Origin: Leptospira limi
GTDB taxonomy: Bacteria > Spirochaetota > Leptospiria > Leptospirales > Leptospiraceae
Direction: 5' to 3'
Length of the DNA: 64,000 nt
Assembly: GCF_026151395.1 (NCBI RefSeq)
Contig: NZ_JAMQPV010000001.1
Coordinates: 620,001-684,000, forward strand
Shown: positions 27,268-38,580 of the stretch, one piece after another
Numbering within the stretch: position 1 is the stretch's first letter
Layout of the letters: each line of letters begins with the position of its first letter
Notes under the pieces: model-generated
What the model saw: only the letters and a program-made list of their open reading frames with translations
Database searches by the model: none
Told to the model about the DNA's origin: nothing
Translations under genes and position numbers: made by a program

Positions 27268-28200
27268 ATGGCTGACGCTTTGTTTTCATTCGAGCAGGTG
27301 TCAGGCCAAGACGTTGCACTGACATATATAAAATCCTTTTTAAAAGACCGTTCCAAAATACCTGGATCCATTATCTTTCACGGACCTGATGGAGTAGGGA
27401 AGTGGCTTGCTGCAGAAAGATTCGCAAGGCAAATCCTTTGTTTAGAAGGAACCTCTTGTGGGATTTGTGATTCCTGTAGGCAATTTATGAGAGGTGTTCA
27501 TCCCGATTACATTCAATTTCCTCGTCGAAAAAATATTGCGATTGGAAAAGAAAAGGACCCTGAAGAGTTTACGATTCGTTGGCTTCTATCTGCAAGAATT
27601 CCTTATAAACCACATACATCCGATTATCGGATTGTATTATTTCCAGAAGCCAATCGTATCAACAATGAAGCTGAAACAACTTTATTAAAAACGTTAGAAG
27701 AACCACCACCACATACAAAATTCATTCTCATAGTCAATGACCTTCACAATTTAAAACAGACGATCGTATCACGATCTGTTTGTATTCCGTTTCATTACCT
27801 ACCACAAGAAGAGATTAAAAAAATCAGAAGGAATGAAATCGCGGAATCAAAATTGTATTATGGTGGATCACTCAACCCATTTGAAATTGCAGATGAGTTT
27901 TTAGAAGAATGGCATGAAAACGTAAGAGAACATTGCCATGATTCGATTTTATTATTCAAATTGGAAAATTGGGTAAGAGACCAATTAGGTGAGTTTCGTT
28001 CTAATAAAGAAGGTCTCACTGGAATTGATTTTTTAGAAATGATTTGTTTGTTATTACTCTATGAATACAGACAAAAAAACTTTGAGGCCAATATAGGAAG
28101 AATCGAAGCCATCCTCGATTTCAAATTGAAACTCCATTATGAAATTCCTGCATTAGAGTACGTTCTTTTATCACAACTATTCTTACGACTTGCAACTTAA
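27268..28200 (+). CDS. holB: DNA polymerase III subunit delta'
   Basis: The stator of the clamp loader. A 310-residue AAA+ relative of DnaX: HGPDGVGKWLAAERFA near 38-53 is a P-loop in which the usual Thr/Ser after Lys is Trp, fitting a subunit that does not bind ATP. The zinc cysteines are C58, C64, C67 and C70 (CLEGTSCGICDSC). [20 protein letters not shown] and the IVSRSV segment match the family. It sits between ilvE and dnaA and may share transcription with ilvE. Confidence 0.88.
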   Translation: MADALFSFEQVSGQDVALTYIKSFLKDRSKIPGSIIFHGPDGVGKWLAAERFARQILCLEGTSCGICDSCRQFMRGVHPDYIQFPRRKNIAIGKEKDPEEFTIRWLLSARIPYKPHTSDYRIVLFPEANRINNEAETTLLKTLEEPPPHTKFILIVNDLHNLKQTIVSRSVCIPFHYLPQEEIKKIRRNEIAESKLYYGGSLNPFEIADEFLEEWHENVREHCHDSILLFKLENWVRDQLGEFRSNKEGLTGIDFLEMICLLLLYEYRQKNFEANIGRIEAILDFKLKLHYEIPALEYVLLSQLFLRLAT

Positions 28201-28417
28201 TCAAATTTAAATGAATTGAATGAACCTTCTATAGGAAGGAATAAAGAACACCTAACATACAACATACGGCAATTTTCTGTCAAATAGAATAAGGGACATA
28301 ATTTTTTTATTCGGTTCGACTATTTTTAACAGTTTGGACCGTTTCCCGATTTTTCATTTGAATTCTGCCTACTTGCTAAAAGTATAGTACCCGATTTCAC
28401 ATTTAGGGCGGAGAAAC
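28201..28417 (+). promoter_or_regulatory. dnaA upstream region
   Basis: A 217-bp gap before dnaA. It contains AGGGACATAATTTTTTT (GACATA at 28295-28300), the same element that is clustered in the proposed oriC. There is an AT-rich T run after it. No clear -35/-10 pair was assigned. It may contain the dnaA promoter and an autoregulatory site. Confidence 0.4.
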
Positions 28418-29743
28418 TTGGACAAACGTTGGGAAGAAATTTTAGAAGAAATATCGAAACAGATACCTCCCAAGTACTTTTCCAATTTCATTGCACCACT
28501 TCGATTTGACAAATGGGAGAACCAAGTGGTTCACTTAACGGCCCCATCGAGCGGAATCAAACGCCATGTGGAAACAAAATATCTGAGTTTCATTGAAGAT
28601 GCTGTCTACCAAGTCGTTGGAGATAAATTTAAAGTAACGATACTCACAGAATCTGAGACATCTTCACATGTTTTAAAAGAAGTCATCCAGTCCAAATTTG
28701 ATGATTCCGACTCAGACCTTAATCCCGAGTATATTTTTAGCAATTATATCACTTCAGATTCCAACCGGATTGCTTTCACTGCCGCGAAAAGTGTAGTGGA
28801 ACATCCTGGAAAATACAATCCATTGTATTTGTTTGGGCCAGTTGGTGTTGGCAAAACACATTTACTCCACGCAATTGGAAATGAAATCAAAAAGAAGGAT
28901 CCATGGAAAACAGTTAGGTATGTAAATAGTACCTCGTTTTTGAATGAATTCATTTTTACTGTCAGACAAAACAATCGAGAATCTTTGGAATCATTTAAGA
29001 TTCGTTACCAGTCATATAATGTTTTACTTTTTGATGACATTCAGTTTTTGAATGGTGGAGCGGAAAAAACCCAAGAAGAGTTTTTTGCCCTCTTTAATTT
29101 TTTATATGATCGCAAAAGACAAATTGTCATCGCATCAGACAGACCTAGTTACGAACTTCCTCTCCATGAAAGGCTCAAATCTCGCTTTGTGCATGGATTA
29201 CAAGCCGACATCAAATCCCATGATTTGGAACTTCGAAAGTCATTATTAAAATCTAATTTTTCAGAATACAATATTCCTGCCAGTGATGGATTACTCCATT
29301 GGCTCGCCGAACGTTTAGAAGGTGATTCCCGTGCTCTGATAGGCATTGTAAATGATTTGGTGATGTACAAAAAAGCGTATGAGTATTTTTTACTCACCGA
29401 AGACAAAATCAAAGAAATTGCCGAAGCTCGATTTCTCACCAATAAAAAACGAATTGGGTTTAGCCCCGATATGGTCATTGATTTGGTTTGTGAAAGGACA
29501 AATGTAGCAAGAAAGGATTTAATCGGCAAAAGCAGAAAAGCTGACTTCATTCCGCCACGCCATCTTTGTATGCTCCTCCTTCACGATGTATTAAATGTAC
29601 CAAAAGCGCAAATTGGTCGGATATTTTCGACAACCCATTCGACAGTCATTCATGGGATCGATAAATTTAAAGAACGAAAGGCATCCGAACCTCTTTGGGA
29701 AGATCTCTATCAGTCCATCAAACACAAGATTAGCTTCCAATAA
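28418..29743 (+). CDS. dnaA: Chromosomal replication initiator DnaA
   Basis: The AAA+ initiator that melts oriC. A 441-residue protein: domain I (1-80), a short linker, then the AAA+ domain with GPVGVGKTHLLHAIGNE (140-156) and Walker B LLFDDIQF (203-210), and the DNA-binding domain IV with FSTTHSTVIHGIDKFKERK near 405-425. The recognition helix differs from the usual DHTTVLHA. This fits the slightly different DnaA boxes (TTATCGACA) seen just downstream; that link is inference. It starts with TTG preceded by GGCGGAG, which would lower its expression. The origin candidate follows the gene. Confidence 0.96.
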   Translation: MDKRWEEILEEISKQIPPKYFSNFIAPLRFDKWENQVVHLTAPSSGIKRHVETKYLSFIEDAVYQVVGDKFKVTILTESETSSHVLKEVIQSKFDDSDSDLNPEYIFSNYITSDSNRIAFTAAKSVVEHPGKYNPLYLFGPVGVGKTHLLHAIGNEIKKKDPWKTVRYVNSTSFLNEFIFTVRQNNRESLESFKIRYQSYNVLLFDDIQFLNGGAEKTQEEFFALFNFLYDRKRQIVIASDRPSYELPLHERLKSRFVHGLQADIKSHDLELRKSLLKSNFSEYNIPASDGLLHWLAERLEGDSRALIGIVNDLVMYKKAYEYFLLTEDKIKEIAEARFLTNKKRIGFSPDMVIDLVCERTNVARKDLIGKSRKADFIPPRHLCMLLLHDVLNVPKAQIGRIFSTTHSTVIHGIDKFKERKASEPLWEDLYQSIKHKISFQ

Positions 29744-29767
29744 ACTGTGACTAACAACGCGAAAGTC

Positions 29768-29776
29768 TGTCGATAA
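29768..29776 (-). promoter_or_regulatory. DnaA box (TTATCGACA)
   Basis: Reads TTATCGACA on the minus strand, one base different from the E. coli box TTATCCACA. The same 9-mer recurs at 29910 in the opposite direction. Confidence 0.65.
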
Positions 29777-29778
29777 AC

Positions 29779-29787
29779 TGTCGATAG
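29779..29787 (-). promoter_or_regulatory. DnaA box variant (CTATCGACA)
   Basis: Reads CTATCGACA on the minus strand, two bases after the first box and in the same direction; it differs from it by one base. Confidence 0.5.
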
Positions 29788-29845
29788 GACATAGTTAGGA
29801 CTTATGGTTCCAACTTTCTCCGATAAACTGTTCAAAGGGACATAA

Positions 29846-29854
29846 ATATTCACA
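29846..29854 (+). promoter_or_regulatory. DnaA box variant (ATATTCACA)
   Basis: ATATTCACA matches the E. coli TTATNCACA consensus except for the first base. Confidence 0.4.
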
Positions 29855-29909
29855 CTTGCCAAATGGAAAAAAACTGACATAATTCAATAAAAATTGAACT
29901 TTCCAGGCT

Positions 29910-29918
29910 TTATCGACA
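29910..29918 (+). promoter_or_regulatory. DnaA box (TTATCGACA)
   Basis: TTATCGACA on the plus strand, closest box to the AT-rich tract, facing the boxes at 29768 and 29779. It overlaps a GACATA element. Confidence 0.65.
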
Positions 29919-29943
29919 TACTGACAGAACCAACGGAAACGAC

Positions 29944-29982
29944 ATAATATATATAAAGATATATAATATAAATAAGAAGAAG
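29944..29982. other. AT-rich tract, possible DNA unwinding element
   Basis: About 30 bases with almost only A and T (TAATATATATAAAGATATAT and the bases after it), directly before the dnaN ribosome site GAAGAAGAGG. Its position beside the DnaA boxes suggests the melting region of oriC. It may also hold the dnaN promoter. Confidence 0.6.
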
Positions 29983-29989
29983 AGGAAAA

Positions 29990-31108
29990 ATGAAATTCAC
30001 TGTCAATACTACAGAATTCCTAAAAGCAATTAACTCAGTGGATGGAGTGATCTCAGTTCGAGAGATCAAGTCTGCTCTCTCCAATTTAAAAATTCAAACT
30101 GGGGACAACGAAGTGTATTTATCTGCGACGGATTTAGAGATCGCAATCAAAACTTCAGTACCTTCCACCATCGGAGAAAAAGGAACGGCATCCCTTCCTG
30201 CAAAACAACTCTCCAGTATTTTTAAAAATTTAAACTTTGATACAAGTTTACTCACAACTACAGAGCAGTCAGAAAATTCAGAAACCACTATCACTGATGC
30301 TTCTGGAAAAATGGATACAAAGTTCAAAGTGAACGGTATCGATTCAGAAGATATCAAAACCATTCCGAAAGTAGAAGACTCAAGTGTGGTTGAATTCCCT
30401 TGCCAAACCATTCGAGAAATGTTTCGAAAGACTTCTTATGCAATGGCGATTGAAGAAACACGTTTTGTATTCAATGGATTATTTTTAAAACCAGATAACA
30501 CGGATCTCATTGTGGTTGGAACAGATGGTAGACGATTATCTAAAATTGTTCGTAAATTTCCAAAACAATTCCCATTCAAAAATGGAGTGATCATTCCTCA
30601 TAAAGCAGTTCGCGAAATGCTCAAAATGATGGAAGGAAAGGAAACAGCAAAAATTGGTTTTGTTGAAGAACAAATTTATGTTTCTTCAGGAAACGTAGAA
30701 CTTCTATTCAAACTCATTGATGGAAACTTCCCTGATTACGAACAAGTGATTCCAAAACAAACTACAGAATCGGTTCGTGTTGTGAAAGCTGACTTTTTAA
30801 CATTCTTAAAACAAGCATTGATCTCTGCAGAAGAACCATCAAAACAAATTCGATTGGCTTTTACAAAAGGAAATGTCAACATCAGCTCTTCCAATCCTGG
30901 AACCATGATGTTTGATCACAATATGCCAATTGAATACAATGGTGAAGCAATCACTATTGCCTTTAAAGGGGATTATTTAAGTGATGTGGTAAAAGCAGTA
31001 GATGACCCTGAAGTCATATTGGAATTCACAACTTCCAGTGCACCTGTGTTGTTTAAGGATCCTTCTGACAGTGACTTTGTTTCTGTCATCATGCCAATGA
31101 AACTTTAA
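29990..31108 (+). CDS. dnaN: DNA polymerase III beta sliding clamp
   Basis: The ring that tethers the polymerase to DNA. A 372-residue three-domain protein with MKFTVNTTEFLKAINSV at the start, LSATDLEIAIKT (domain 1), TDGRRLSKIVRKFP and the end VSVIMPMKL, where the C-terminal hydrophobic cleft residues lie. The ATG follows AGAAGAGGAAAA. It is the first gene rightwards from the origin, and its stop overlaps the recF start by one base. Confidence 0.97.
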   Translation: MKFTVNTTEFLKAINSVDGVISVREIKSALSNLKIQTGDNEVYLSATDLEIAIKTSVPSTIGEKGTASLPAKQLSSIFKNLNFDTSLLTTTEQSENSETTITDASGKMDTKFKVNGIDSEDIKTIPKVEDSSVVEFPCQTIREMFRKTSYAMAIEETRFVFNGLFLKPDNTDLIVVGTDGRRLSKIVRKFPKQFPFKNGVIIPHKAVREMLKMMEGKETAKIGFVEEQIYVSSGNVELLFKLIDGNFPDYEQVIPKQTTESVRVVKADFLTFLKQALISAEEPSKQIRLAFTKGNVNISSSNPGTMMFDHNMPIEYNGEAITIAFKGDYLSDVVKAVDDPEVILEFTTSSAPVLFKDPSDSDFVSVIMPMKL

Positions 31109-32211
31109 TGTTTCTTAAGAAAATCTACATTAAGAATTTTCGTAACCACGAAGAAACACAACTCACATTCAAATCACGTCTTGTCTTTTTCATTGGAAAC
31201 AATGGAGAAGGCAAAACAAACTTACTAGAATCGATTTCCCTTTTATCTTACTTAAAAAGTTTTCGTGAATCAGATCAAAACCAACTTTTACGTTGGGATA
31301 CATCTGACACATTCATCCGCGCTGAATTCGAATCGGAAGGAAATGAATATCTTTTTGAATATGGAATTGAACATTCCCATACGAAACGAAAAAAACTAAA
31401 AGTGAATGGAGAAGAGTTTAAAAAAATTTCCGACTATGTAGGATACTTTCGTTCGATTGTGATGAGCCCTCCTGATATCCTCATCATAGAAGATGGGAAT
31501 GTGGAAAGGCGCCGATTTTTAGATGCATTCATTTCTTCTACAAATCGTTATTATTTAAAACAACTCATTGAATATGATCGATTGGTAAAACAACGAAATG
31601 CTGCTTTAAAAAAAGAAAATGCGAGTGATCGTGAAATTGGAATTTGGGATGAACCGATCATTGAGCATGATGCAGAGATTCGTGAGATACGAACAAAAAC
31701 CATCGAAACTTTAGCAGGTTACTTCCACCAAAATCTTTTACAACTTAGTTCCGGAAAAGATCCATTTTATCTTACCTATAAACCAAATGTATCTTCCAAA
31801 GAAGAACATAGGCAAAGATTATTCGATAACTTAAGAAAAGACAAAGCCATTGGTTACACAAGTTGTGGAAACCACCGTGATACTTTACCGATAGGATTTG
31901 ATGATAAAGATTTAAGTGGTTTTGGATCCCAAGGGCAAAAACGAAGTGCGGTCATTGCTTTAAAAACAGCCTGTTTCCAAATGATCCGTGATACAACTGG
32001 TGAAGCACCCGTTCTTCTCATAGATGATATCATCAGGGAACTGGATGTGAAACGAAGGGAATACTTTGTGAATTTAATTTCGGAATGTGGTCAGGCATTT
32101 TTTACAACCACGGATTTAGAAGGAATCAATGAATATGTTGGAAACCTAACAGTGGATAAAGAAATATACCAAATCGAATCAGGTAAAGTGAAGGAGCTCA
32201 CTGGAATATGA
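31108..32211 (+). CDS. recF: DNA replication and repair protein RecF
   Basis: An SMC-like ATPase that binds DNA gaps and acts with RecR (9614-10222). A 367-residue protein with Walker A GNNGEGKTNLLES (30-42), the signature LSGFGSQGQKRSAVIALK and Walker B PVLLIDDIIRELD. Domain II contains RRRFLDAFIS. It starts one base inside dnaN and overlaps the DciA-like gene by four bases, so dnaN-recF-dciA are one translation-coupled unit. Confidence 0.96.
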   Translation: MFLKKIYIKNFRNHEETQLTFKSRLVFFIGNNGEGKTNLLESISLLSYLKSFRESDQNQLLRWDTSDTFIRAEFESEGNEYLFEYGIEHSHTKRKKLKVNGEEFKKISDYVGYFRSIVMSPPDILIIEDGNVERRRFLDAFISSTNRYYLKQLIEYDRLVKQRNAALKKENASDREIGIWDEPIIEHDAEIREIRTKTIETLAGYFHQNLLQLSSGKDPFYLTYKPNVSSKEEHRQRLFDNLRKDKAIGYTSCGNHRDTLPIGFDDKDLSGFGSQGQKRSAVIALKTACFQMIRDTTGEAPVLLIDDIIRELDVKRREYFVNLISECGQAFFTTTDLEGINEYVGNLTVDKEIYQIESGKVKELTGI

Positions 32212-32531
32212 AGAAAGTAGAACTCTCTGAACTATTCCAAAGTCTCGAAAAACTTGGTCTTGATAGGGAATCCGTTTTCCAAGACCAAATCCTAAAAAAA
32301 CTTCGATTACAATGGAACGACATTGTCGGAGAAGTTTTTGGCAAACAGAGTTTTCCAAAATCCATTGATGGTAAAAAACTGACAGTCGTTTGTCGTCATT
32401 CTATGGTCTCCCAAGAATTGGAGTTCCAAAAATCGGAACTTTTACTAAAAATTAATCGAATCACAAGCCCAGTTTTATTGGAAAAAATCCACTTCAAAAC
32501 GGGAAATGAATTTCAAAATCCAAGGTCTTAA
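32208..32531 (+). CDS. DUF721/DciA-like protein
   Basis: A 107-residue protein of the DciA (DUF721) family: LRLQWNDIVGEVFGKQSFPKSIDGKKLTV split around residues 33-62 is the conserved core, with the W-x-x-I-V-G pattern and the VSQELEFQKSELLLKIN helix. DciA loads the replicative helicase DnaB in bacteria without DnaC/DnaI. Its place between recF and gyrB, beside oriC, is common and fits that job. The ATG overlaps the recF stop (ATGA). Confidence 0.78.
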   Translation: MKKVELSELFQSLEKLGLDRESVFQDQILKKLRLQWNDIVGEVFGKQSFPKSIDGKKLTVVCRHSMVSQELEFQKSELLLKINRITSPVLLEKIHFKTGNEFQNPRS

Positions 32532-32603
32532 ACCTTCCGTTTCCCCCTGATTTCACTTGCCCTTCGAGAGTGTTTCTAGGATACTTCCTATAGGGTATCT
32601 TAA

Positions 32604-34529
<1,926 letters not shown>

Positions 34530-34548
34530 TCGGAATTAGGAAAATCAA

Positions 34549-37080
34549 ATGACCGAACAAAACGGCCAAGAAAACGAATCAAACAAAACCTTAGCACTCA
34601 ATTTATCCGGTAGACCAGACGTAGCCGGTGCCTTAAAAGCTGGTGTCAGGGTCATTCCGGTAGAAATCGAAGACCAAATGAAGGAAGCTTACCTTGATTA
34701 TGCGATGAGTGTCATCGTAGGTCGAGCTTTACCTGATGTGCGCGATGGTTTAAAACCCGTTCATAGACGTGTCCTTCATGCGATGAACGAAAGAGCATGG
34801 CGATCGGATAGACCTTATGTAAAGTCAGCGAAAATTGTCGGGGAAGTGATCGGTAACTATCACCCACACGGTGACTCTGCTGTTTACGAAACCATGGTTC
34901 GTATGGCTCAAACTTTCTCCATGCGAGAAACATTGATTGATGGCCAAGGTAACTTTGGATCTGTCGATGGAGATAATGCTGCGGCCTATCGTTATACAGA
35001 AGCACGACTCACAAAACTTGCGGAAGAACTTCTCAAAGATATCGAAAAAAATACAGTTAGCTTTTCACCTAACTTTGATGATACGAGACAACAACCAGAC
35101 GTATTACCAGCTAACTTTCCTAATATTTTAGTCAATGGATCTACGGGAATAGCTGTGGGGATGGCTACCAATATTCCACCACATAACCTAAAAGAAGCTG
35201 TAAATGCAGTGATCGCGATGATTCAAAATCCGGATATCACTCTACCTGAGCTTATGAAGATTTTACCGGGCCCTGATTTCCCTACAGGTGGTATCATCAT
35301 TGGTGGAGAAGGTTTGTACCAAGCCTATGCAACGGGCAAAGGTTCCATTCGCATTCGTTCCAAAGTCGAGATCATTGAAAATAACAAAGGTCGAGAGATC
35401 ATTGTTATCCATGAAATTCCTTATCAGGTAAACAAGAAGAACCTTCTCGAAAAAATCGGTGATCTTGTGAATGAAAAGCTGATCGAAGGGATTTCTGAAA
35501 TTTTAGACCTTTCCGATCGAAAGGGAATTCGTGTAGAAATCCATGTGAAAAAGGATGCCAATGCACAAGTAATCCTAAACCAATTGTTTAAGTTAACACA
35601 ACTCCAAGTGAGTTATGGAATCACTATGCTTGCGATTTTGGACAATCGACCCAAAATCTTTTCGCTAAAAGAAATTTTAAAATCTTATGCAGAACATCGT
35701 CGCGAAGTTGTTGTTAAGCGAACAGAATTTGATTTAGACAAAGCTCAAAAAAGAGCCCATATTTTAGAGGGACTCAGGATCGCTTTAGAAAATATCGATG
35801 AAGTGATTAAAATCATTCGTGCTTCAAAAGATGTAAGAGAAGCTCAAAGTTCCCTCATGGCTACGTTTGCTTTATCTGAATTACAAGCTGATGCCATTTT
35901 AGAAATGCGACTTCAAAGATTAACGTCTTTAGAAGTCCAAAAAATCATTGATGAATTAGAACAAGTGAGACTTCTCATTGCAGATCTAGAAGACATTTTG
36001 GCAAAACCAGAGAGAGTAAAATCAATCATATGTGATGAACTTGGAAAAGTATCACAATCCTTTGGGAACACGCGCTCAACAGAAATCAGTTTAGAGTCTT
36101 TGGAATCTTCTACGTTTAATGCAGAAGATTTGATAGCAGATGAAGAAGTGGTTGTCCAACTATCTGAAGATATGTTCATCAAACGACTTCCGATGGATAC
36201 ATTCCGCCGACAAAAACGAGGTGGTAAAGGTGTTCAAGGAATCTCTACCAAAAGAGAAGACTTTGTTAAAAAACTAAGTAGTGCGATGACTCATGATAAC
36301 TTAATGTTATTTTCTAATAAGGGAAGGGCATTTCTACTCAAAGTTTATGAATTACCAATTGGTTCAAAAGAAGCCCGTGGGAAATCATTAAAGGCTGTGA
36401 TCAACCTTAATGATGATGAAATGATTACTTCTTTATTCACCTTCAGAAATTTTGATGACTCGTATCTTCTCATGGTCACCAAGGAAGGATTTGTGAAGAA
36501 AATTCAATTGGATGAATTCACAAATACGAAAAAATCAGGGATCATTGCCATTGGACTTCGAGATGGTGACGAACTCATTGATGTGATCGCCAATCCAAAT
36601 AACTACGATGTGTTTATCGGTAGTAAAAATGGACTCGCGATTCGAATGAATTTAAATGAACTCAGATCCCAAGGAAGAACAGCATCTGGTGTAACGGCAA
36701 TGAAGTTGGAAGATGATGATGCCATTGCAGGAATTACAAAGGTGGAACCGAACACCCATTTATTTTGTATTTCAGAAAATGGATTTGGAAAACGAACTGA
36801 CTTCGAAGAATTCTCTACCAAAGGTCGCGGTGGAAAAGGTATGACATACCTCAAAATTGGCGAAAAAAATGGAAGGGCTGTTGGTATCTCTTCAGTAAAA
36901 GAAGAAGATGAACTTCTTGTGATCACACAATCAGGTATGGCGATACGTGTTGAAGTGAAAACAATTTCCATGGTAGGTAGATCTGCTATGGGAGTGAAAG
37001 TTGTGAATACCAAGGATGAAGATTTTGTGAAAGACTTTGCCGTCGTTCGTGAAACAGATTCGGACCAAGCGGAATCGTAA
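34549..37080 (+). CDS. gyrA: DNA gyrase subunit A
   Basis: The cutting and rejoining subunit. An 843-residue protein with the active tyrosine Y147 in AAAYRYTE and the winged helix with the quinolone region HPHGDSAVYET (S110, E114), which looks wild type. The C-terminal DNA-wrapping pinwheel begins with the GyrA box QKRGGKG (near residue 562). An N-terminal tail of about 40 residues precedes the conserved DYAMSVIVGRALPDVRDG. It is followed by dus after 15 bases. Confidence 0.97.
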   Translation: MTEQNGQENESNKTLALNLSGRPDVAGALKAGVRVIPVEIEDQMKEAYLDYAMSVIVGRALPDVRDGLKPVHRRVLHAMNERAWRSDRPYVKSAKIVGEVIGNYHPHGDSAVYETMVRMAQTFSMRETLIDGQGNFGSVDGDNAAAYRYTEARLTKLAEELLKDIEKNTVSFSPNFDDTRQQPDVLPANFPNILVNGSTGIAVGMATNIPPHNLKEAVNAVIAMIQNPDITLPELMKILPGPDFPTGGIIIGGEGLYQAYATGKGSIRIRSKVEIIENNKGREIIVIHEIPYQVNKKNLLEKIGDLVNEKLIEGISEILDLSDRKGIRVEIHVKKDANAQVILNQLFKLTQLQVSYGITMLAILDNRPKIFSLKEILKSYAEHRREVVVKRTEFDLDKAQKRAHILEGLRIALENIDEVIKIIRASKDVREAQSSLMATFALSELQADAILEMRLQRLTSLEVQKIIDELEQVRLLIADLEDILAKPERVKSIICDELGKVSQSFGNTRSTEISLESLESSTFNAEDLIADEEVVVQLSEDMFIKRLPMDTFRRQKRGGKGVQGISTKREDFVKKLSSAMTHDNLMLFSNKGRAFLLKVYELPIGSKEARGKSLKAVINLNDDEMITSLFTFRNFDDSYLLMVTKEGFVKKIQLDEFTNTKKSGIIAIGLRDGDELIDVIANPNNYDVFIGSKNGLAIRMNLNELRSQGRTASGVTAMKLEDDDAIAGITKVEPNTHLFCISENGFGKRTDFEEFSTKGRGGKGMTYLKIGEKNGRAVGISSVKEEDELLVITQSGMAIRVEVKTISMVGRSAMGVKVVNTKDEDFVKDFAVVRETDSDQAES

Positions 37081-37095
37081 TTAGGCATTAGTAAT

Positions 37096-38109
37096 ATGGT
37101 AAGGATAGGAAATGTAACAATCGAAGGTGATGTAGCTTTATCACCAATGGCTGGCATTTCCGATAGCCCTTACCGACAAATCACTAGAAGGTTTGGTTCT
37201 GCATTCTCTTACACAGAGTTTGTCTCAACAGAACAAATTAAAATTGGAAATGTAAAGTCTTTGGATATGTTTCGATACAAAGAATTGGAACGACCTCTTG
37301 TTTTCCAAATTTTTGGTTCGGATCTGGATACTGTTGTTAATGCTTCCGAAATTGCAGCCGAACGAAAACCAGATATCATTGATTTAAACATGGGATGTTC
37401 TGTAGCAAAAGTATCACATAATGGATCTGGTGCTGGTCTTTTGAAAAATGTTCGTTTAGCGGGTGCTATGATCGAAGGGATTCGAAATAGAACCGGTCTT
37501 CCTGTGACTGCTAAAATTCGATTGGGCTGGGATTCTAATTCTTTGAATTATCTAGAAACAGTCAAAGTATTAGAAGGTTCTGGAGTTTCTGCAATCTCTG
37601 TACATGGAAGGACAAAGGCTATGGCGTATACTGGTTTTGCAGATTGGAATGCAATTGGTGAAATCAAATCACGAGCCAAAGTACCAATTTATGGAAATGG
37701 AGATGTGAAAACATATGCGGAAGCGATTGAAAAAAAGAAACTATATGGCGTTGATTTAGTTCTCATTGGTAGAAAAGCAATTGGAAATCCTTGGGTCTTT
37801 GGCAACACTCCAAAAGAGTTGGTTCCATGGATTGAAATTCAATCTGTGATTCTTGAACACCTAGATTTGATGTTGGACTTTTATCCATCAAATGATGATT
37901 ATGCGTTGGTTTTATTTAGAAAACATTTTATAAAATATATAGAAAATACAGGATTCCCAGAAGATACAAAAAGAGAACTGTTAACAGTTACTTCCGTGGA
38001 TGAATTTAAAGATAGATTAGAATCCGTTCAAATGGATTCTAAATTTTTGGAAACAAGCGAAATCAAAAACGAGAATATAAACTGTGAAACGTTTGTAACT
38101 CTTGTATAA
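37096..38109 (+). CDS. tRNA-dihydrouridine synthase
   Basis: An FMN TIM-barrel enzyme that reduces uridines in tRNA D loops. A 337-residue protein with LSPMAGISDSPYR at 15-27, the catalytic C101 in DLNMGCSVAKVSHNGSGAG, the histidine in ISVHGRTKAMAYTG and the FMN-binding NGDV and LIGRKAIGNPWVF segments. The sequence is closest to DusB in layout. GCSVAKV departs slightly from the usual GCPxKKV. It is the tail of the gyrase transcript, with the PilZ gene 10 bases after it. Confidence 0.92.
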   Translation: MVRIGNVTIEGDVALSPMAGISDSPYRQITRRFGSAFSYTEFVSTEQIKIGNVKSLDMFRYKELERPLVFQIFGSDLDTVVNASEIAAERKPDIIDLNMGCSVAKVSHNGSGAGLLKNVRLAGAMIEGIRNRTGLPVTAKIRLGWDSNSLNYLETVKVLEGSGVSAISVHGRTKAMAYTGFADWNAIGEIKSRAKVPIYGNGDVKTYAEAIEKKKLYGVDLVLIGRKAIGNPWVFGNTPKELVPWIEIQSVILEHLDLMLDFYPSNDDYALVLFRKHFIKYIENTGFPEDTKRELLTVTSVDEFKDRLESVQMDSKFLETSEIKNENINCETFVTLV

Positions 38110-38119
38110 GGAAACTGAA

Positions 38120-38503
38120 ATGGCGGATTCAAAACAATCGATATTCTCCGATAGTTATAGTAAATATGGCGGAGCAAAACAAAAAAGAAAAGATGCTCGA
38201 GTGAAATTAGATGTTCCCTGCACTGTAGAGTTGGTAAAAACAAAGTCTGGCCCAGTGACGGGACACCTTTCGGATTTGGGAACAGGTGGTCTTGCATTCC
38301 AAACAACAGCAATTTTCTATGAAGGTGACCAGGTAAAAATTCAATTTTCGCTAAATCAGAATCCACTCGAAATTTTAGGAACGGTGCATCGTACAGCAGG
38401 GAAAACTACTTCTGTGATTTTTAAACCACTTGCTGCTTCCGAACACAAAGTAGTCCAAGAGTTCATTCACAAACATTACTTTGATCCAAAAGTGAAAAAA
38501 TAA
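38120..38503 (+). CDS. PilZ-domain protein
   Basis: A 127-residue cytosolic protein with a single PilZ domain. The R-x3-R motif is present as RKDAR (23-27), and the D-x-[SG]-x2-G motif as DLGTGG (52-57), followed by FQTTAIFYEGDQVKIQFSL. PilZ domains bind cyclic di-GMP, so it may pass this signal to motility or envelope targets. The ATG at 38120 follows AAGGAAA; the frame is open 18 bases further upstream but overlaps dus there. A terminator lies downstream at 38581. Confidence 0.85.
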   Translation: MADSKQSIFSDSYSKYGGAKQKRKDARVKLDVPCTVELVKTKSGPVTGHLSDLGTGGLAFQTTAIFYEGDQVKIQFSLNQNPLEILGTVHRTAGKTTSVIFKPLAASEHKVVQEFIHKHYFDPKVKK

Positions 38504-38580
38504 AATAGAAACTGTTTCTATTGGATAGTGATCTTGTCTCTATTCGAAAGAATCAATAATGATTAGGTGATCAGGGCATA

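Larger units (their letters stand above)
29744..29989. other. Candidate chromosomal origin (oriC), dnaA-dnaN gap
   Basis: A 246-bp non-coding gap holding DnaA-box-like 9-mers, five GACATA elements and an AT-only tract next to dnaN. Boxes: TGTCGATAA at 29768 and TTATCGACA at 29910 (exact complements of each other), TGTCGATAG at 29779, a weak CTCCGATAA at 29818 and ATATTCACA at 29846. The order is boxes first, then an unwinding region, as in many bacteria. The parABS system and mnmG/rsmG nearby support it. Confidence 0.8.
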
